DNA of 64,000 nucleotides from Sipunculus nudus (GCA_026874595.1 CM049317.1:52099618-52163617), one strand, 5' to 3'. Shown: positions 12,060-23,270, counted from the stretch's first letter. Translations and numbers: made by a program. The notes: generated from the sequence alone by a model not told the origin.

Positions 12060-12785
12060 ACTTTGTTATATTGCAAACTATCCCCTTTTCACAATAAGTA
12101 TGTTTGTTCCAGAAATAACGAGCCATTATTAAATTTGCTGTCAAGTAGATGGTTAGCCATCATACTTTATTTTCGCGAGATCTGCCGCGGGGTTCACCGA
12201 GACCAGATTATAAATGACCGAATTCAACGGTTCCCAGACACTAATAGAGATTGTTAGCTTCAAGCGGGGCCCCTGGCTGCAGAAGTGTAGTTTATATCAA
12301 AAACCAAGTGCCGAGGGGAGTTTGGTACCCGTGAGAGCTCGCGTGTAGGAACGGTAGCCCGGGGTTCCACTTAAAGGAAAACCATCTGTCATCCAAAAGG
12401 GTACACAGAAAAAGCGAAAGATAAATATATAAGCGGTCACTGAAACCCTAATGCCATCTTGCTTTCAGTTTCCAGATGATTTATTACGAAATATCAATAC
12501 CTGTTAGTATAACATTGAAATACAGAGTGGGTGAGACAACATTATGTGTATTCATACCACCTTATTGAGTTCACCTATAGCGCAACAAACTAAGGGACTC
12601 CAAGTACTAAGTGCTACAAAGGCGTTTTTGCAACCAAAATAAAGACACGCATATATAAAAAACGTATTAATAATGTGTATTTGAATACGTCTTAACTGAT
12701 ACTTGGCTGGTTCAATGTTTTCACATAATTAACAAGAAAATACAGACAATGATATAAAATGGTGGGTTCTCTGTGCATTATTTCT
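12060..12785. other. Unassigned; a GC-richer patch at 12170-12400
   Basis: The patch 12170-12400 (GATCTGCCGCGGGG, CAAGCGGGGCCCCTGG) is clearly richer in GC than its surroundings. It has no open frame of note and no tRNA or rRNA signature that I recognise. Confidence 0.35.
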
Positions 12786-12904
12786 AATATAACTTACTAA
12801 ATATTGTATATATTCTCGTATATACATATATTAAGATATGTATAAATATATATATATATATAAATATATATACATATATCTCATATATATATTCTTGTAT
12901 ATAT

Positions 12905-12946
<42 letters not shown>
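12786..12946. repeat. Compound TA-rich microsatellite
   Basis: Interrupted TA runs with ACATATAT and CTCATATAT imperfections, ending in a pure TA run before GAAACGGTCC. Confidence 0.9.
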
Positions 12947-12949
<3 letters not shown>

Positions 12950-12950
<1 letters not shown>

Positions 12951-13370
12951 CGGTCCTAAGAACAGGTTTATCATAATATCAGGTATAATAAGTTTTCAAT
13001 GAATTGCCTCGTGGTTACCATATTGCTTTCCACTCGAAAATCGGGTTTTCTGTTGTTTTCATTCGGATAATGACACTGACCGGCCCGAACCAGTGCCAAG
13101 CCTCAGTCTCGTGACACAGAAATTCGATCAGTTGTTCATTTGTGCTTGACAGGTAAGGAATCTTTTACTTAAAAATCCTAAAATGCAATTTCTCCAAATA
13201 TTTATGCAATTCTTTACTTTCAGTATATCAGTATCGTGTACAGTGTGATTATATTTCATTTATAACGCTCCTGGTAACGTCATATTTGATGGATATTTGC
13301 ATTCTTCACTGCTTTGCCTATTCGCTCACGCCGGGTGACCTGGGCTTTTGCCGGGAACACCCGTTAAACA
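12950..13370. other. Unassigned sequence
   Basis: Nothing recognised between two microsatellites. GC content rises modestly around 13070-13140. Confidence 0.4.
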
Positions 13371-13400
13371 CATACACACACACGCCCTCACACACACACA

Positions 13401-13439
<39 letters not shown>

Positions 13440-13447
13440 GTATATAT
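13371..13447. repeat. (CA)n and (TA)n compound microsatellite
   Basis: Short CA-rich runs with CGCCCTCA interruptions lead into a TA run. Confidence 0.9.
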
Positions 13448-13449
13448 AT

Positions 13450-14155
13450 ACCTTTGGGTAACTAATTCTGAGTATATATGCAATCAAAAAGATACATATC
13501 ATTAATGATGTAATTATTTTGAAGCATACACTTTTCATATCAAGCTGTGATAGCTTTACACAATGTTTGATTGATTTCTCTCTGAAATTTATTGACTGCA
13601 ACCTGTGCATATATACAGCAGATAAGAAATCATCTTCATATATAATATAGGTAAAAACATCATGAAACTGATCAAAAGCAGCCAACAGTTTCAGCAAGTT
13701 TCAATACTCTCTGAATCCACATTAAACCCTCTGCCCCAAAACACGAAATCCTAATTTCCTGTTATTCGAGTACCCTCGATGATGTCACAAACAGTACCGA
13801 AAATCAGTAGTTAGTAGATTAAATAGACTATAGGTTTAGCTTGTAATGCATTATATGAAATGGCTTTTGTTAGGAAAGTTGAGATGTTAATTTTCCCAGA
13901 AACTTCCATTAGCACGAAAACTAAGTCCAATAAAGGTTATGCATATACGTGGTGAGGTTTTAAAGTTTTATATTTTCTGTACTGTTCTTCCTTCACTGTT
14001 TTACAGGCCTTGCAATGCAGTTAAATATAAATCCAATTATATATTAAAATATGAGGGTTTCTCTCCGAATGAAGATCTTGGTATTACAAAGTTGGAAAGA
14101 CGTTTTAACTTGGGTCGAATGACTAATTGGTAACTAGATCCTGATTGCTTTTTCT
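13450..14155. other. Unassigned AT-rich sequence
   Basis: No repeat partner found in the window and no convincing coding stretch. The 64-codon open frame at 13939-14133 has background composition. Confidence 0.4.
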
Positions 14156-14171
14156 GTCCCTTGTGATAAGT

Positions 14172-14312
14172 TTTCAAGAGTTCAAGAGTCCAAGAGTTCA
14201 AGAGAGTTCTAGAGAGAATACAAATGAGAGTTCTTCAGAGTTCACGAAAAGGAGAGGTAGAGAGAGACTGACAGACAGACGCAGAGAGACAAGAGACAGA
14301 GAGAGAGAGCTA
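14172..14312. repeat. TTCAAGAG-type and (GA)n low-complexity tract
   Basis: Repeats of TTCAAGAG grade into GA-rich sequence. This flanks the left side of the inverted-repeat element at 14313-15555; another (GA)n tract flanks its right side. Confidence 0.85.
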
Positions 14313-15555
14313 AGCCTGTTTCTCACTGGGCTGCGACAGCTTTGCGACAAATTGCGCATGCATTCGCGAGAGAGTCTCAAAAGTGTCAAGAACACTCGCA
14401 GCGGTTCTCAATTTCCTCCCGTTATTCGCAAAGTGTCGCTAACTTGTCGCACAAATTTTGAACATGTTAAACAAATTTCGCAAAACAAAATTTCTCGCAA
14501 AATAGTCGCAGAGGCGTCGCTGGTGTCTCAAACTAGTCTCAAACATATCTCGAACTATTCTCAAGTCAGTTTCCGCGAGTTAAGCCCGTATCTCATTGGG
14601 CTGCGACAGCTTTGCGACAAATTGAGAATGCATTCGCGAAAGAGTCTCAAAAGTGTCTTAGAACACTCGCAGCGGTTCTCAGTTTCCTCGCGTTATTCGC
14701 AAAGTGTCGTTTACTTGTCGCACAAATTTTGAACATGTTAAAAAAAGTCGCAAAACAAATTTTCTCGCAAAGTAGTCGCAGAGGCGTTGCTCGTGTCTCA
14801 AACCAGTCTCAAACATATCTCGAACCATTCTCAAGTCAGTTTCCGCGAGTCAGGAAGTGCGAGAACTGCGAGACAACTTTGAGAGGGGTTTGCGAACTAT
14901 GCAACTACATTACGACCATTTGGAGATAAAAATGAGAATCTGACATTCTGGTCGCGAATTGTCGTGCGAATATTTCACAAATGTCTTGCGAATGTCGTGT
15001 GAACATCGCACGACATTTGCACGACGGGTATACGAACTCCTGCAGCATTTTAGGTCAAACACTCGTACGATGTTCGCAAACGTGTCGTAAGTTTGATTCA
15101 GTGTGATTGCAAGTTAAAAATGTCGCCAATTCGCGTATTTTCTCGCTATTGTCGTGTCTCCGACTAGTCGCAAGCTGTCGCAGCCCAGTGAGATACTACC
15201 TTCAGGAAGTGCGAGAACTGCGAGACAACTTTGAGAGGGTTTTGCGACCTGTGCAACTACATTGCGAATATTTGGAGATAAAAATGAGAATCTGACATTC
15301 TAATCGCGAATTGCCGTGCGAATATTTCACTAATGTCGTGCGAATGTCTTGTGAACATCGCCCGACATTCGCACGACGTGCATACGAACTCCAGCCGAAT
15401 ATTGGGCCAAACACTCGTACGATGTTCGCAAACGTGTCGTATTTACGATTCAGTGTGATTGCATGTGAAAATTGTCGCGAATTCGCGTATATTCTCGCAA
15501 TTGTCGTGTCTCCAAATAGTCGCAAGATTTCGCAGCCCAGTGAGATACTACCTAT
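14313..15555. mobile_element. Inverted-repeat element with GCGAC-rich ends, L-L-R-R structure
   Basis: The left end has TCTCACTGGGCTGCGA at 14321 and the right end has its reverse complement, TCGCAGCCCAGTGAGA, at about 15530-15545. Both end modules are tandemly doubled. A left module repeats with period 270 (14321 and 14591). A right module repeats with period 352 (ends at about 15200 and 15552). TTCGCA/TGCGAA and GTCGC/GCGAC words fill both modules and resemble the clustered subterminal binding sites of cut-and-paste transposons. No transposase is present, so it is a non-autonomous derivative. The family is not identified. Long open frames across it are chance read-through. Confidence 0.75.
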
Positions 15556-15559
15556 AAAC

Positions 15560-15625
15560 AGAGAGAGAGAATGAGAGAGAGAGAGAGAGAGAGAGACGGA
15601 GAGAAGGAGATAGAGAAACAGAGGC
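15560..15625. repeat. (GA)n microsatellite
   Basis: A GA run with ATG and CGGA interruptions, directly right of the GCGAC-rich element. Confidence 0.9.
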
Positions 15626-15629
15626 AAAT

Positions 15630-16262
15630 CTGAACAAGACAGAACAGGAGGCGATCCATAAGTAAAGGGTATCAGCATTGAAGGATAACCTAAGAAGGAT
15701 CTCTAAATTTTCTCTAGTTTGATTTACAAAAAAGACACATTTGGTTGTCCTTGGCACAGCTGCTTCCGACATATCGCGCAACCCGAAACCATGTAAGGTC
15801 AAGTCGACAAACCTGAATTGCCAAAAGTCGCGCTCGTGATTTCTGTAAATGTTGTGCGTAAATGAATTTGCAGCTATTGTATGGCCAATGGATGCCTGTA
15901 GGATACCTGAAATTCTATCATTTATCAAACTGCTCCAGGTGAAAGGTATTCTATCATGTGCCAAGAGGGACGAACGCTATAGTGAGCCGACGATATCCAA
16001 ACGGCAGATGGCGCCCTTTATGAAAGTCATAAACATTCTTAAACTGGTATTCGTGTCAAATAATGTATACTTGAAACCTCTTCCAACTGTGTGACTGTGA
16101 TAGCTCTACCTTTTGAAACATGGTTGAACAATCCTAAGAGCCACCATCTCTGATTTTACAACGAAAGTAGACGGTCAAAGAGAAAAAATAGAAGATTATC
16201 ATCAACGATCTCGGAAAATAAGTGGTCTTACTTGAAATCGGCTACTCTCACATGAATATGCA
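15630..16262. other. Unassigned sequence
   Basis: Moderately GC-balanced DNA. An open frame of about 80 codons (15849-16094, plus) has no recognised motif and no flanking splice pattern that I trust. Confidence 0.35.
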
Positions 16263-16263
16263 C

Positions 16264-16324
<61 letters not shown>
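16264..16324. repeat. (TA)n microsatellite
   Basis: A pure TA run of about 60 bases followed by a TGTG-rich patch. Confidence 0.95.
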
Positions 16325-16325
<1 letters not shown>

Positions 16326-16506
16326 GTGTGTGTACGTGTGTGTCGTGGAAACTTATATAAACAATAACGGTTATTTATATTGTTTATATACGTCAAACTC
16401 GATAAATATTATGTACATATTCATAAGAAGGTAGAGTTTGGTGAAGAGACGGCCGAGGAACAGGCTTAAACTAACCCCTGAAAGACGTAAAGAACACATG
16501 ACCAAG

Positions 16507-16534
<28 letters not shown>
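16507..16534. repeat. (TA)n tract left of the foldback
   Basis: A TA run that stops exactly at the left end of the foldback element. Confidence 0.95.
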
Positions 16535-16537
<3 letters not shown>

Positions 16538-18479
16538 GAGGCCCAGATTAGAATCTGGCCAGATTTAAAACTGGGCCAGCCCAGATCAAAATTTTGATTT
16601 GGACTGGCCCAGATCAAAATTCTAATCTGGGCCAGACCAGTTTTAAACTGGGCCAGCCCAGATTAAAATTTTGATCTGGGCCGGTCCAAATTAAAATTCT
16701 GTGGTGAAGACATCAGGATTTAAATCTGGTCTGGACTGATTTTAAACTGGGCTGGCCCAGATTAGAATTTTGATTTGGGCTGGTTAAGTTTACAATCCTG
16801 TGGTGGACAGATTTTAAACTGGGCCGGCCCAGATCAAAATTTTAATCTGGGCTAGTCTAGATTACAATCCTCTGGTGGACTGATTTTAAACTGGGCCTAA
16901 CCAGATCAGAATCCTAATCTAATCTTAAGCTAGTTTGATTTTTATCATCTTAAATTAGATAATACAGTAAACATTTATTCCAGATACACCATTGTGAAGG
17001 TTACAAAACACATAATAAATAAGATCATTTAAAATATTTTTATGAGGAAAAAGCTAACGAACAAATGTTCTTCTTTGGTTTCATCTATTCTTCAAGCATG
17101 CAAGTTCATATTTGAACTTCACCTAAACCAACTATCATGATTAAATACAGTTTAGAATATGTGTCAGTTCTGAGACAGCTATTTGACTTAGTATCAACAT
17201 TTTCAATTTAACTGAGATAATTTTCTGTTCTGAATATCAAAATTACATGTGTAATATAAGATATATACATGCATAATTAAATACCAGCTTTACTCATTTA
17301 TAAGTGAACAAAAGTAATCAATCAGTCTAGATGTTCATTTGGGTGAGCAGCAAGACATTGTGCCCTAACATGGGGCTAGGGAGAAATTTGTGATACCATT
17401 ACTGTCATTTTCAATAGCAGAAAATCCACAGCTGAGAAAATGATATTGCTGTCATTTGGCAGTCTCAAAAACAGAGGTGAACATGCGTGAAAATTGGATT
17501 TAAAATTTTATTTCAGAGGGTGACAAACATGGTGGAGGTTTCACTCTGGAGTTAATAACTTAAAAAAAGCTAATCTATTAACTGATAACTAAGCTAAATT
17601 GAAGATAGTTAAATGCTGCAATACAAATATTTTCTACCTTCAATAGTTAAAATGCTGAGTTGGTGAATATTGTTCCCACTGTTTTATCTAAATACATTAT
17701 GATCGTGTTAATAATTCACACAAATTAGCAATCAACCTAATTTATGTACACTAGATATATATTTTTCTGTTTGCTAAATTTCAGTCACCTAATTTCAATG
17801 ACTTAAGTTCAGGTATCTTAATAGATGTTTCAGGGCCTTCTTTCTTTAATATGTAGTATGTTATGAAATCTAGGTCCAGTGTTACATCATGTACAAATTT
17901 TTTAATGGGTGATGGGGGGGGGGGGGGGGGGGGGATGGGTGGAGATCACAGACCAAAAACCCCAACTTATTATAAATGATAAATAACTTTAAATATCAAA
18001 TAAAATTTTGAATTTACAGGTCTTGGATCACAACCAATGATATTTTCATAGAACATGAATAAATTCATAAAATATTAATTATTTTTTACTTGCAATGCTT
18101 TACAAATTCTTTGAATTGATTAAAGGCCAGCTAGGTAAATATAGTGTAATTGAAGCCAGCCTAGGCGTAGATTAGGATTCTGATTTGGGCTGGTCCAGTT
18201 TAAAATCAGTCCACCACAGGATTGTTAACCTGACCGGCCCAGATCAAAATTCTAATCTGGGCCAGCCCAGTTAAAAATCAGTCCAGACCAGATTTAAATC
18301 CTGAGGTCTTCACCACAGGATTTTAATTTGGACCGGACCAGATCAAAATTTTAATCTGGACTGGCCCAGTTTAAAACTGGTCTGGCCCAGATTAGAATTT
18401 TGAACTGGGCCGGTCCAAATCAAAATTTTGATCTGGGCTGGCCCAGTTTTAAATTGGGCCAGATTTTAATCTGGGCCTC

Positions 18480-18482
<3 letters not shown>
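16535..18482. mobile_element. Foldback element with 330-400-bp inverted repeats
   Basis: The element begins GTCGAGGCCCAGATTAGAAT and ends in the reverse complement form ATTTTAATCTGGGCCTCGAC. The left arm (about 16535-16935) and the right arm (about 18150-18482) align along their whole length as inverted repeats, with few mismatches and one extra segment in the left arm. Each arm is itself an array of GGCCCAGATYNAAAT and ATTTTGATCTGGGCC half-palindromes interleaved with ACTGGGC-type units. The interior (about 1.2 kb) is AT-rich, has no coding frame, and holds a 21-base G run at 17914-17934. (TA)n tracts abut both ends, consistent with insertion at TA. Confidence 0.85.
17914..17934. repeat. Poly-G tract (G21)
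   Basis: A long G run inside the foldback interior, followed by ATGGGTGG. Confidence 0.95.

Positions 18483-18526
<44 letters not shown>
18483..18526. repeat. (TA)n tract right of the foldback
   Basis: A TA run beginning at the last base of the foldback element and ending at the TTTTTATGTGTG patch. Confidence 0.95.
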
Positions 18527-18527
<1 letters not shown>

Positions 18528-18559
18528 TATGTGTGTTAAGATAAGTGTGTGTGTTACAC

Positions 18560-19048
18560 CTTTTGTTTCTTCACCAAGTCTCTTCATTATTCTGTTCCAA
18601 AGTTTCCAGCTTGAGCGATACCACAATAACACAGGAAGATTAACCATCAAGCTGCCTATAAATACCTCCATATTGTAGCTGAAGTTTAATACATGCAGGG
18701 CTGAGAGAAGGCGTATGAGGAGCGCATTTCCAAGAAACTGCTGTGTAGGGCGTTTCTTTAGTCTATGTTGAATAACGTAGTGGGCGCCCAGGCTCATTTC
18801 CATGCACACCCACAGGTTATATTGAGGAAATGAACCACGTGTCCTTCGTCCTGGATCAAAACGAGGCTCTGACTCGCACCTGCGTAATTTCGATGAAACA
18901 GCCGCTGTTAAATGACTTTTCAGCAGGTGACCAAGAAATGCTTTTATTGTTTCAGCAGTTTTGCAAGCGAGGATGTTCTTTCTGTTGTAGTTAAACTCCA
19001 TGACCTCCACCTTCCGAAATGAAACGGTCTTCCTCATAGGATGCTGCA
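18560..19048 (-). CDS. Candidate internal exon, unrecognised protein
   Basis: On minus, 163 codons stay open between a plausible acceptor (CTTTTTACCCATATCAG just above 19048) and a plausible donor (AAAAG|GTGTAA at 18560/18559). Codon use is mixed at third positions and richer in G/C than the surrounding DNA, as expected of coding sequence. The translation starts around QHPMRKTVSFRKVEVMEF. It has a basic, Arg/Glu-rich middle (RRCESEPRFDPGRRTR) and, in the last third, two hydrophobic stretches (LLIRLLSALHVLNF and VFIGSLMVNLPVLLWY) that could be membrane segments. I do not recognise the family. No neighbouring exon was found, so it could be an exon of a large gene whose introns fill the window, a captured exon, or a remnant. 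Open read-through into the adjacent (TA)n is not coding. Confidence 0.45.
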
Positions 19049-19059
19049 CTGATATGGGT

Positions 19060-19550
19060 AAAAAGGGCCAGACGATTGAGTATTTATGAGGTAGTATTAT
19101 TTTTTTTAATATTTTATTTTTAATATTTATTTTATAATTGTGATTTTGTCCAGAGAATTTTGAATGAAATAAGAATTTATTATGATATTGCTGCAGAGAT
19201 AATTACTGAAAAATGTAGTCTTGGGTATACCATATAAGGAAAGTAAATAATCAATAATTGATTTGGGATTTATTAGAATATAATGAAAGGGAAGCAGAGG
19301 AAGATGTTATGAATCCACATGGATATCTGTCATAAGATAATTACTATATTTGTGTATGTATAATCGATGTATTGTAATATATGTGATGTCTGAGTTTTTT
19401 TATGTTAACTGCACACTTTGGTGTTAGTTTTGTTTGTATGTTTTTGTTTTGTCAATAAAAAATGTCGTAGTATCAATAATACGAGTGTCAGTTTTAGCTG
19501 CACCAATATATCAACAAGAAGAGTTTGAATTTTGTGTGTGTGTGTTGGAT
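19060..19550. other. AT-rich sequence, nothing recognised
   Basis: Very AT-rich with poly-T and (TG)n patches. If the exon at 18560-19048 is real, this would be its upstream intron. Confidence 0.4.
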
Positions 19551-19554
19551 GTAA

Positions 19555-19770
19555 CCGTCTCCATTTTGTTAATGCTAGCTTAACTGAGTATATACATCTG
19601 CAGAATTCCTTCCGGTTTCGGACTACATGACAAGACAGTAGCATACGTTTCCTCTCATTTTATATCATGTGTTAACCAAGCTCGGAGACTACTGCACCTG
19701 TTGGCCCTAGTTGTGTATTCGTCCCCATCGCGGGGTCATACCACCGATGAACCGTTTCTTGCTTTTGAAA
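19555..19770 (-). mobile_element. tRNA-derived SINE family S1, truncated copy 1
   Basis: It matches 36230-36430 and 42985-43175: a TCTGCAGA.TTCC.TTTCGGTTTGGGACTAC-type block, then CCGGTCTCG/CTCGGAG, CACCTG and GTCCCCAT.GCGGGGTCATACC. The tRNA-like head seen at 36537-36612 is missing here, and the copy ends at a (TA)n tract. Confidence 0.5.

Positions 19771-19774
<4 letters not shown>

Positions 19775-19841
<67 letters not shown>
19775..19841. repeat. (TA)n microsatellite
   Basis: A TA run with one TTTATA interruption. Confidence 0.95.
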
Positions 19842-19950
19842 CGCTGAAGAAAAACAACACTAAATCACTACAGACTGTTTCACGAGATGCGACCCGATCA
19901 TCAGGTGAATGTTGTTAGAATCTTAGTGTTTTTTTCTTCAGTGTTATATC
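19837..19950. repeat. Inverted repeat around hammerhead-like motif 1
   Basis: ATAACGCTGAAGAAAAAC at about 19837 is mirrored by TTTTTTTCTTCAGTGTTAT near 19930-19950, so the ribozyme-like motif sits in the loop of a larger hairpin. Confidence 0.6.
19850..19918 (-). ncRNA. Hammerhead-ribozyme-like motif 1
   Basis: On minus, CTGATGA (19904-19898) and GAAA (19881-19878) bracket a stem-II-like segment (CGGG/CTCG). A two-base-pair stem III (CA/UG) is followed by UA at the cleavage position. Stem I can pair as UCAC/GUGA next to the core and CAACA/UGUUG distally. The first stem-II pair is U-U, which is non-canonical, so activity is doubtful. Minimal hammerheads with very short stem III are known from Penelope-like retroelements and retrozymes. 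Confidence 0.4.
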
Positions 19951-19954
19951 GGTC

Positions 19955-20735
19955 TGACTTTGTCTGAAGGCCATAGAACATTTTACACCGGAGGATAACT
20001 CTACCATATATATATATATGAAAATGTTGTTTTACCTCGGATAGTTGTGGGCTGATTGTTCTTTTTGGTTGGCTGAAATGTGCTGAACGCAAAAAACACT
20101 ACAGCAGTATATCATTTGAAAAAGGAACCTTTATCCGAGACTGAAAAAATAATTCATACTAGTTCAAGGACAAGAATCTCCTAAAATATCACTAAAAGTC
20201 CTCAATGTCTTTACGAAACATCTTGAACACAGACCAAGCGAACAAATATGCAGGTGTATAAGAATGATTACTGAACTTTTCCCCACAAAACCAAAAAGTT
20301 GTGTAAAAAATATTTTAAAAATTACCATCGAGAGGACGTCTGGAATATGAATGACGTGTACGAAAAAAAACACTCCCAGAGGTGTATAACCCGTTTGTCT
20401 GATGAATCTAGACCCTCCTGTGTCGTATAAAATCTCATTTATTTACATGCTATGAGATATTCCGAACCTCCCGAGTTTCATTTGTTCCTTGGATAATAGA
20501 TCTTGTATTGTCCTGTGTGCAATTCATTAACAGTGCTGATGTTGTTAAAGAAAGGTTATTTTTCTCTACTGTGTGCTATATTACAACTGAAATATCTATC
20601 CAGTGAAAATGTGACCGTTGGATTCTCATGGTAAAGAATTGTCTTATACTGTTATAGCATGGTCCAATTGGGCGGAAAATTAAACCTCCTTATTATCATA
20701 TATTGTATAGCGGACAATGTTGTTTGATAAGAGAA
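19955..20735. other. Unassigned AT-rich sequence
   Basis: I looked for a Penelope-type reverse transcriptase or GIY-YIG fragment next to the hammerhead-like motif and saw none. The open frames here are short and unremarkable. Confidence 0.35.
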
Positions 20736-20739
20736 AGTA

Positions 20740-20897
20740 TATGACGGGTTTAAGGGCGTTTCAATCTGACCCCACAATGCACCGCGGCTTCTACATACAC
20801 CAGCGGCGTAGGTAGGAGGTTAATATAGTCCTTTCAAATATGTTGGATTAGAATTGTTTCAAGGCAAATTACATGAACACGGGTGTTCTTGTGGTGT
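20740..20897 (+). repeat. Dispersed repeat R4, copy 1
   Basis: It aligns with 42065-42235 in the same orientation. Shared words are CACCGCGGCT.CTACA, TAGTCC.TTCAA, AGAATTGTTTCAAGGCAA and GGGTGTT.TTGT. Confidence 0.65.
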
Positions 20898-20899
20898 GG

Positions 20900-21495
20900 A
20901 CTTCAGGGAATATGTAATATTTTGTAAGCATAAACATGTGAAATATAAACAGAAGATGCATTCTTGAAATGTATTAAATTTTGATATTGAAGTTTGACAA
21001 TTAAGAAAAGTAGTGTCTCATAGTGTTTTCCAGGAAGTTTCGAGTAAAACGACGTCTAGCGGAACGGTTCCTAAAAGTCTCTTAACGTCACGTGATGTCT
21101 CTTTTATTCCTTATCACGGACGCAGCAACTACAGGAGTCTTTAATGAGCGGGTCCATCTCGTCTGGTGGCAAATATGAACTAGTTATTTATAGCGGGCTT
21201 TTTTTCAATAAAAATATCCACATTATCGAAGATGGGCCTAAAAGACGGTCATTTGAAGAACGAAGTTTTCCTAAACAAAAATAAGGTTCTTACATCTTTT
21301 CTGACATACATAATGTATATATAGGGACTGTGGATTTATGTCCATGGCTTTTTACCTAAAGGATCGATAATCTTAATGGCTCAGTGTCTTTTAAGCTGGA
21401 CTGAACTTTATCTTAAATGTCATAAGTTGTTGCTCTTATAAAAAATGCCTTGAGTCACTTAGTACAGATCATTGCTTTAAAAGCAATCTAAAATT
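20900..21495. other. Unassigned sequence
   Basis: No feature recognised. Composition is close to the window average. Confidence 0.4.
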
Positions 21496-21497
21496 AC

Positions 21498-21893
21498 TAA
21501 TATGCATTCTCACGAATTCAGACCTCCGCCACGTGGGCGGTCATTAATGTGGGGTACTCCGCAACCAGTTTTTTTTTCATTCACTTATTTGCTCATATTC
21601 TCAGGTTTATTAGTGCATATGTTCCCCAACAAGTGTTTGTACTTTTATTCGCCCCATATTTCAGTGTTCAATTGGGCTAATGTGACTGCACATTTGTGAA
21701 TATTCCTGGATCCGGATCATGAGCGGGGCCTACACCAAAAACAAATCGATTCTTCAATGGCCCATTCCCGAGATGCCCTGAAAAATCTCATGGGATTCTG
21801 TTCATGATTGTATGAGTTATGGTTTGAACAACACACAGACACACACGCGCACGGGAATAAATCTATACTCTCCTCGCGGAGGCATTTAAAAGC
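21498..21893 (+). mobile_element. Dispersed element M1, copy 3
   Basis: A near-complete copy in forward orientation: GCATTC palindrome, CCTCCGCCACGTGGGCGG, CACATTTGTGAATATTCCTG, GATCCGGATCATGA, TGTTCATGATTG.ATGAGTTATG, a CA-rich patch and a final CGCGGAGGCATTT. No coding capacity. Confidence 0.8.
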
Positions 21894-21899
21894 AAGGAT

Positions 21900-22874
21900 A
21901 CTGTACGCGCAAGCACACAACACGTGTATATTGCTTTGCAATGGAAATGTGGAAATGCGTGTTATTTGAATTCGGATTTACACAGACATGTTGTAAGTAA
22001 AATCTATTATGCCCTTAAACCAAGCGGTAAAGTCTGGTTAATTCGGAAGCTTAAACCTTAATATTTCTGGTTTAGCGTTTCAAGAACACCGGTAAACTGG
22101 CATAACATTATTCCTTCCCGAGCAGCCCCTTACAGCCGGTGTAATCGCCCTTTTGTCAATATTTTGACTGGTGCGAACTACCGCTATGTAAACCCAACTA
22201 ACAGGTTCATTGACACCTGAGTCAGAGGAACCCGGAGACAGGGCAGCTACCAGCAACAAATCAGATTGACATATATGTTAAGTGGCCTAGATTTCGCTCT
22301 ATCAGTTGTTGAAAAGCAGATTTACCCTGATCAACTTTGACGTGTTATTTAATCAGATTAAACTTGCTCTGTTTTACCAGTTTTAAAAGCAGATTACCTC
22401 AGCTGTGTTTTTACTTGTTTTTTTAATCAGATTAACCCTGATCCATAATTTGGCTGCTTTTCTCTTACCGTTCCTCACACTGTCAACACTTGACTTAAAT
22501 GTGAAATAGTTTAGTCACATATGACTTACATAAGGATTTTGCTGAAAGCAAAACACAAAAATATTTTCGTCTGGGATTCTATTTATTTTCTCTAAAAATA
22601 AAAATGAGGTCATGTACCACTTAAATGTCTTCTTTTTGATTGAATAAATAGGTTCTAGGTGAAGCAAACAAACACCAAACAATATGAATCATTGAAAAAA
22701 TGTTCTTTATTTTGTGATGGAATCCAATGAATATTAAGAGTCAACATACGTCATTTCTCCCCATAACACAAAAAGACAGTGGTCGATCCTGACTGGGACA
22801 GAGCACACTTTGATACGTCAGTAGCTCAAAACAATCGCGTGGCATCTCCACTATCGTGAGACATCTTTTTGATC
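21900..22874. other. Unassigned; diffuse AATCAGATTAA repeats at 22320-22450
   Basis: AATCAGATTAAAC and AATCAGATTAACCC occur about 80 bases apart, with GCAGATTTACCCTGATC and GCAGATTACC between them, suggesting an old tandem repeat. No gene seen. Confidence 0.4.
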
Positions 22875-23270
22875 GTGCTGTTAGGGAAACTAATATCAAC
22901 AGATCACGTAGTCGTGACGAACATAAATTTTGTAATAGAGATAAAAAAATCAGATTCTGTAACACTAGGCAGCGGGAAATGTCTAGGGTAATGAATAAAG
23001 AAATCAGTGGTCTTTTTGTTAACAAATAATTATTATTTATTCTTAAAACAACCCTAACATTACAATACATTAAATCAATACAATTATACAGTAAAACAAC
23101 AGTACAACAGTAAATCAATACAAGTATATAAATAAAGTGTACAGTACCTGGATACCACCACTGTCACAGCGACAACAGGTCCGTTATACCGTTCAACCAA
23201 GATGAACAGTTCACATAAATCTTCTCAGAGAATAACAGTCCAGTTCATTCACAAAATCAATCCGTTTTAA

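Noticed and set aside
11727-12076. Open frames with long Ser-Leu runs on minus
   Set aside because: Read-through of (GA)n/(CT)n microsatellites.
14145-15964. Open frames of 105-195 codons across 14145-15964
   Set aside because: They lie over the GCGAC-rich inverted-repeat element and GA tracts on both strands at once. Stops are scarce because of repeat composition, and no domain is recognisable.
19955-20400. Penelope-like reverse transcriptase or GIY-YIG endonuclease next to hammerhead-like motif 1
   Set aside because: No frame shows the expected catalytic motifs; only short, unremarkable open stretches exist.
22741-23118. Similar open frames on minus in all four solo LTRs (near 22741, 56614 and 61326)
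   Set aside because: They are shared because the LTRs are homologous. They cross the LTR edge or the polyadenylation region and are not retroviral-like proteins.
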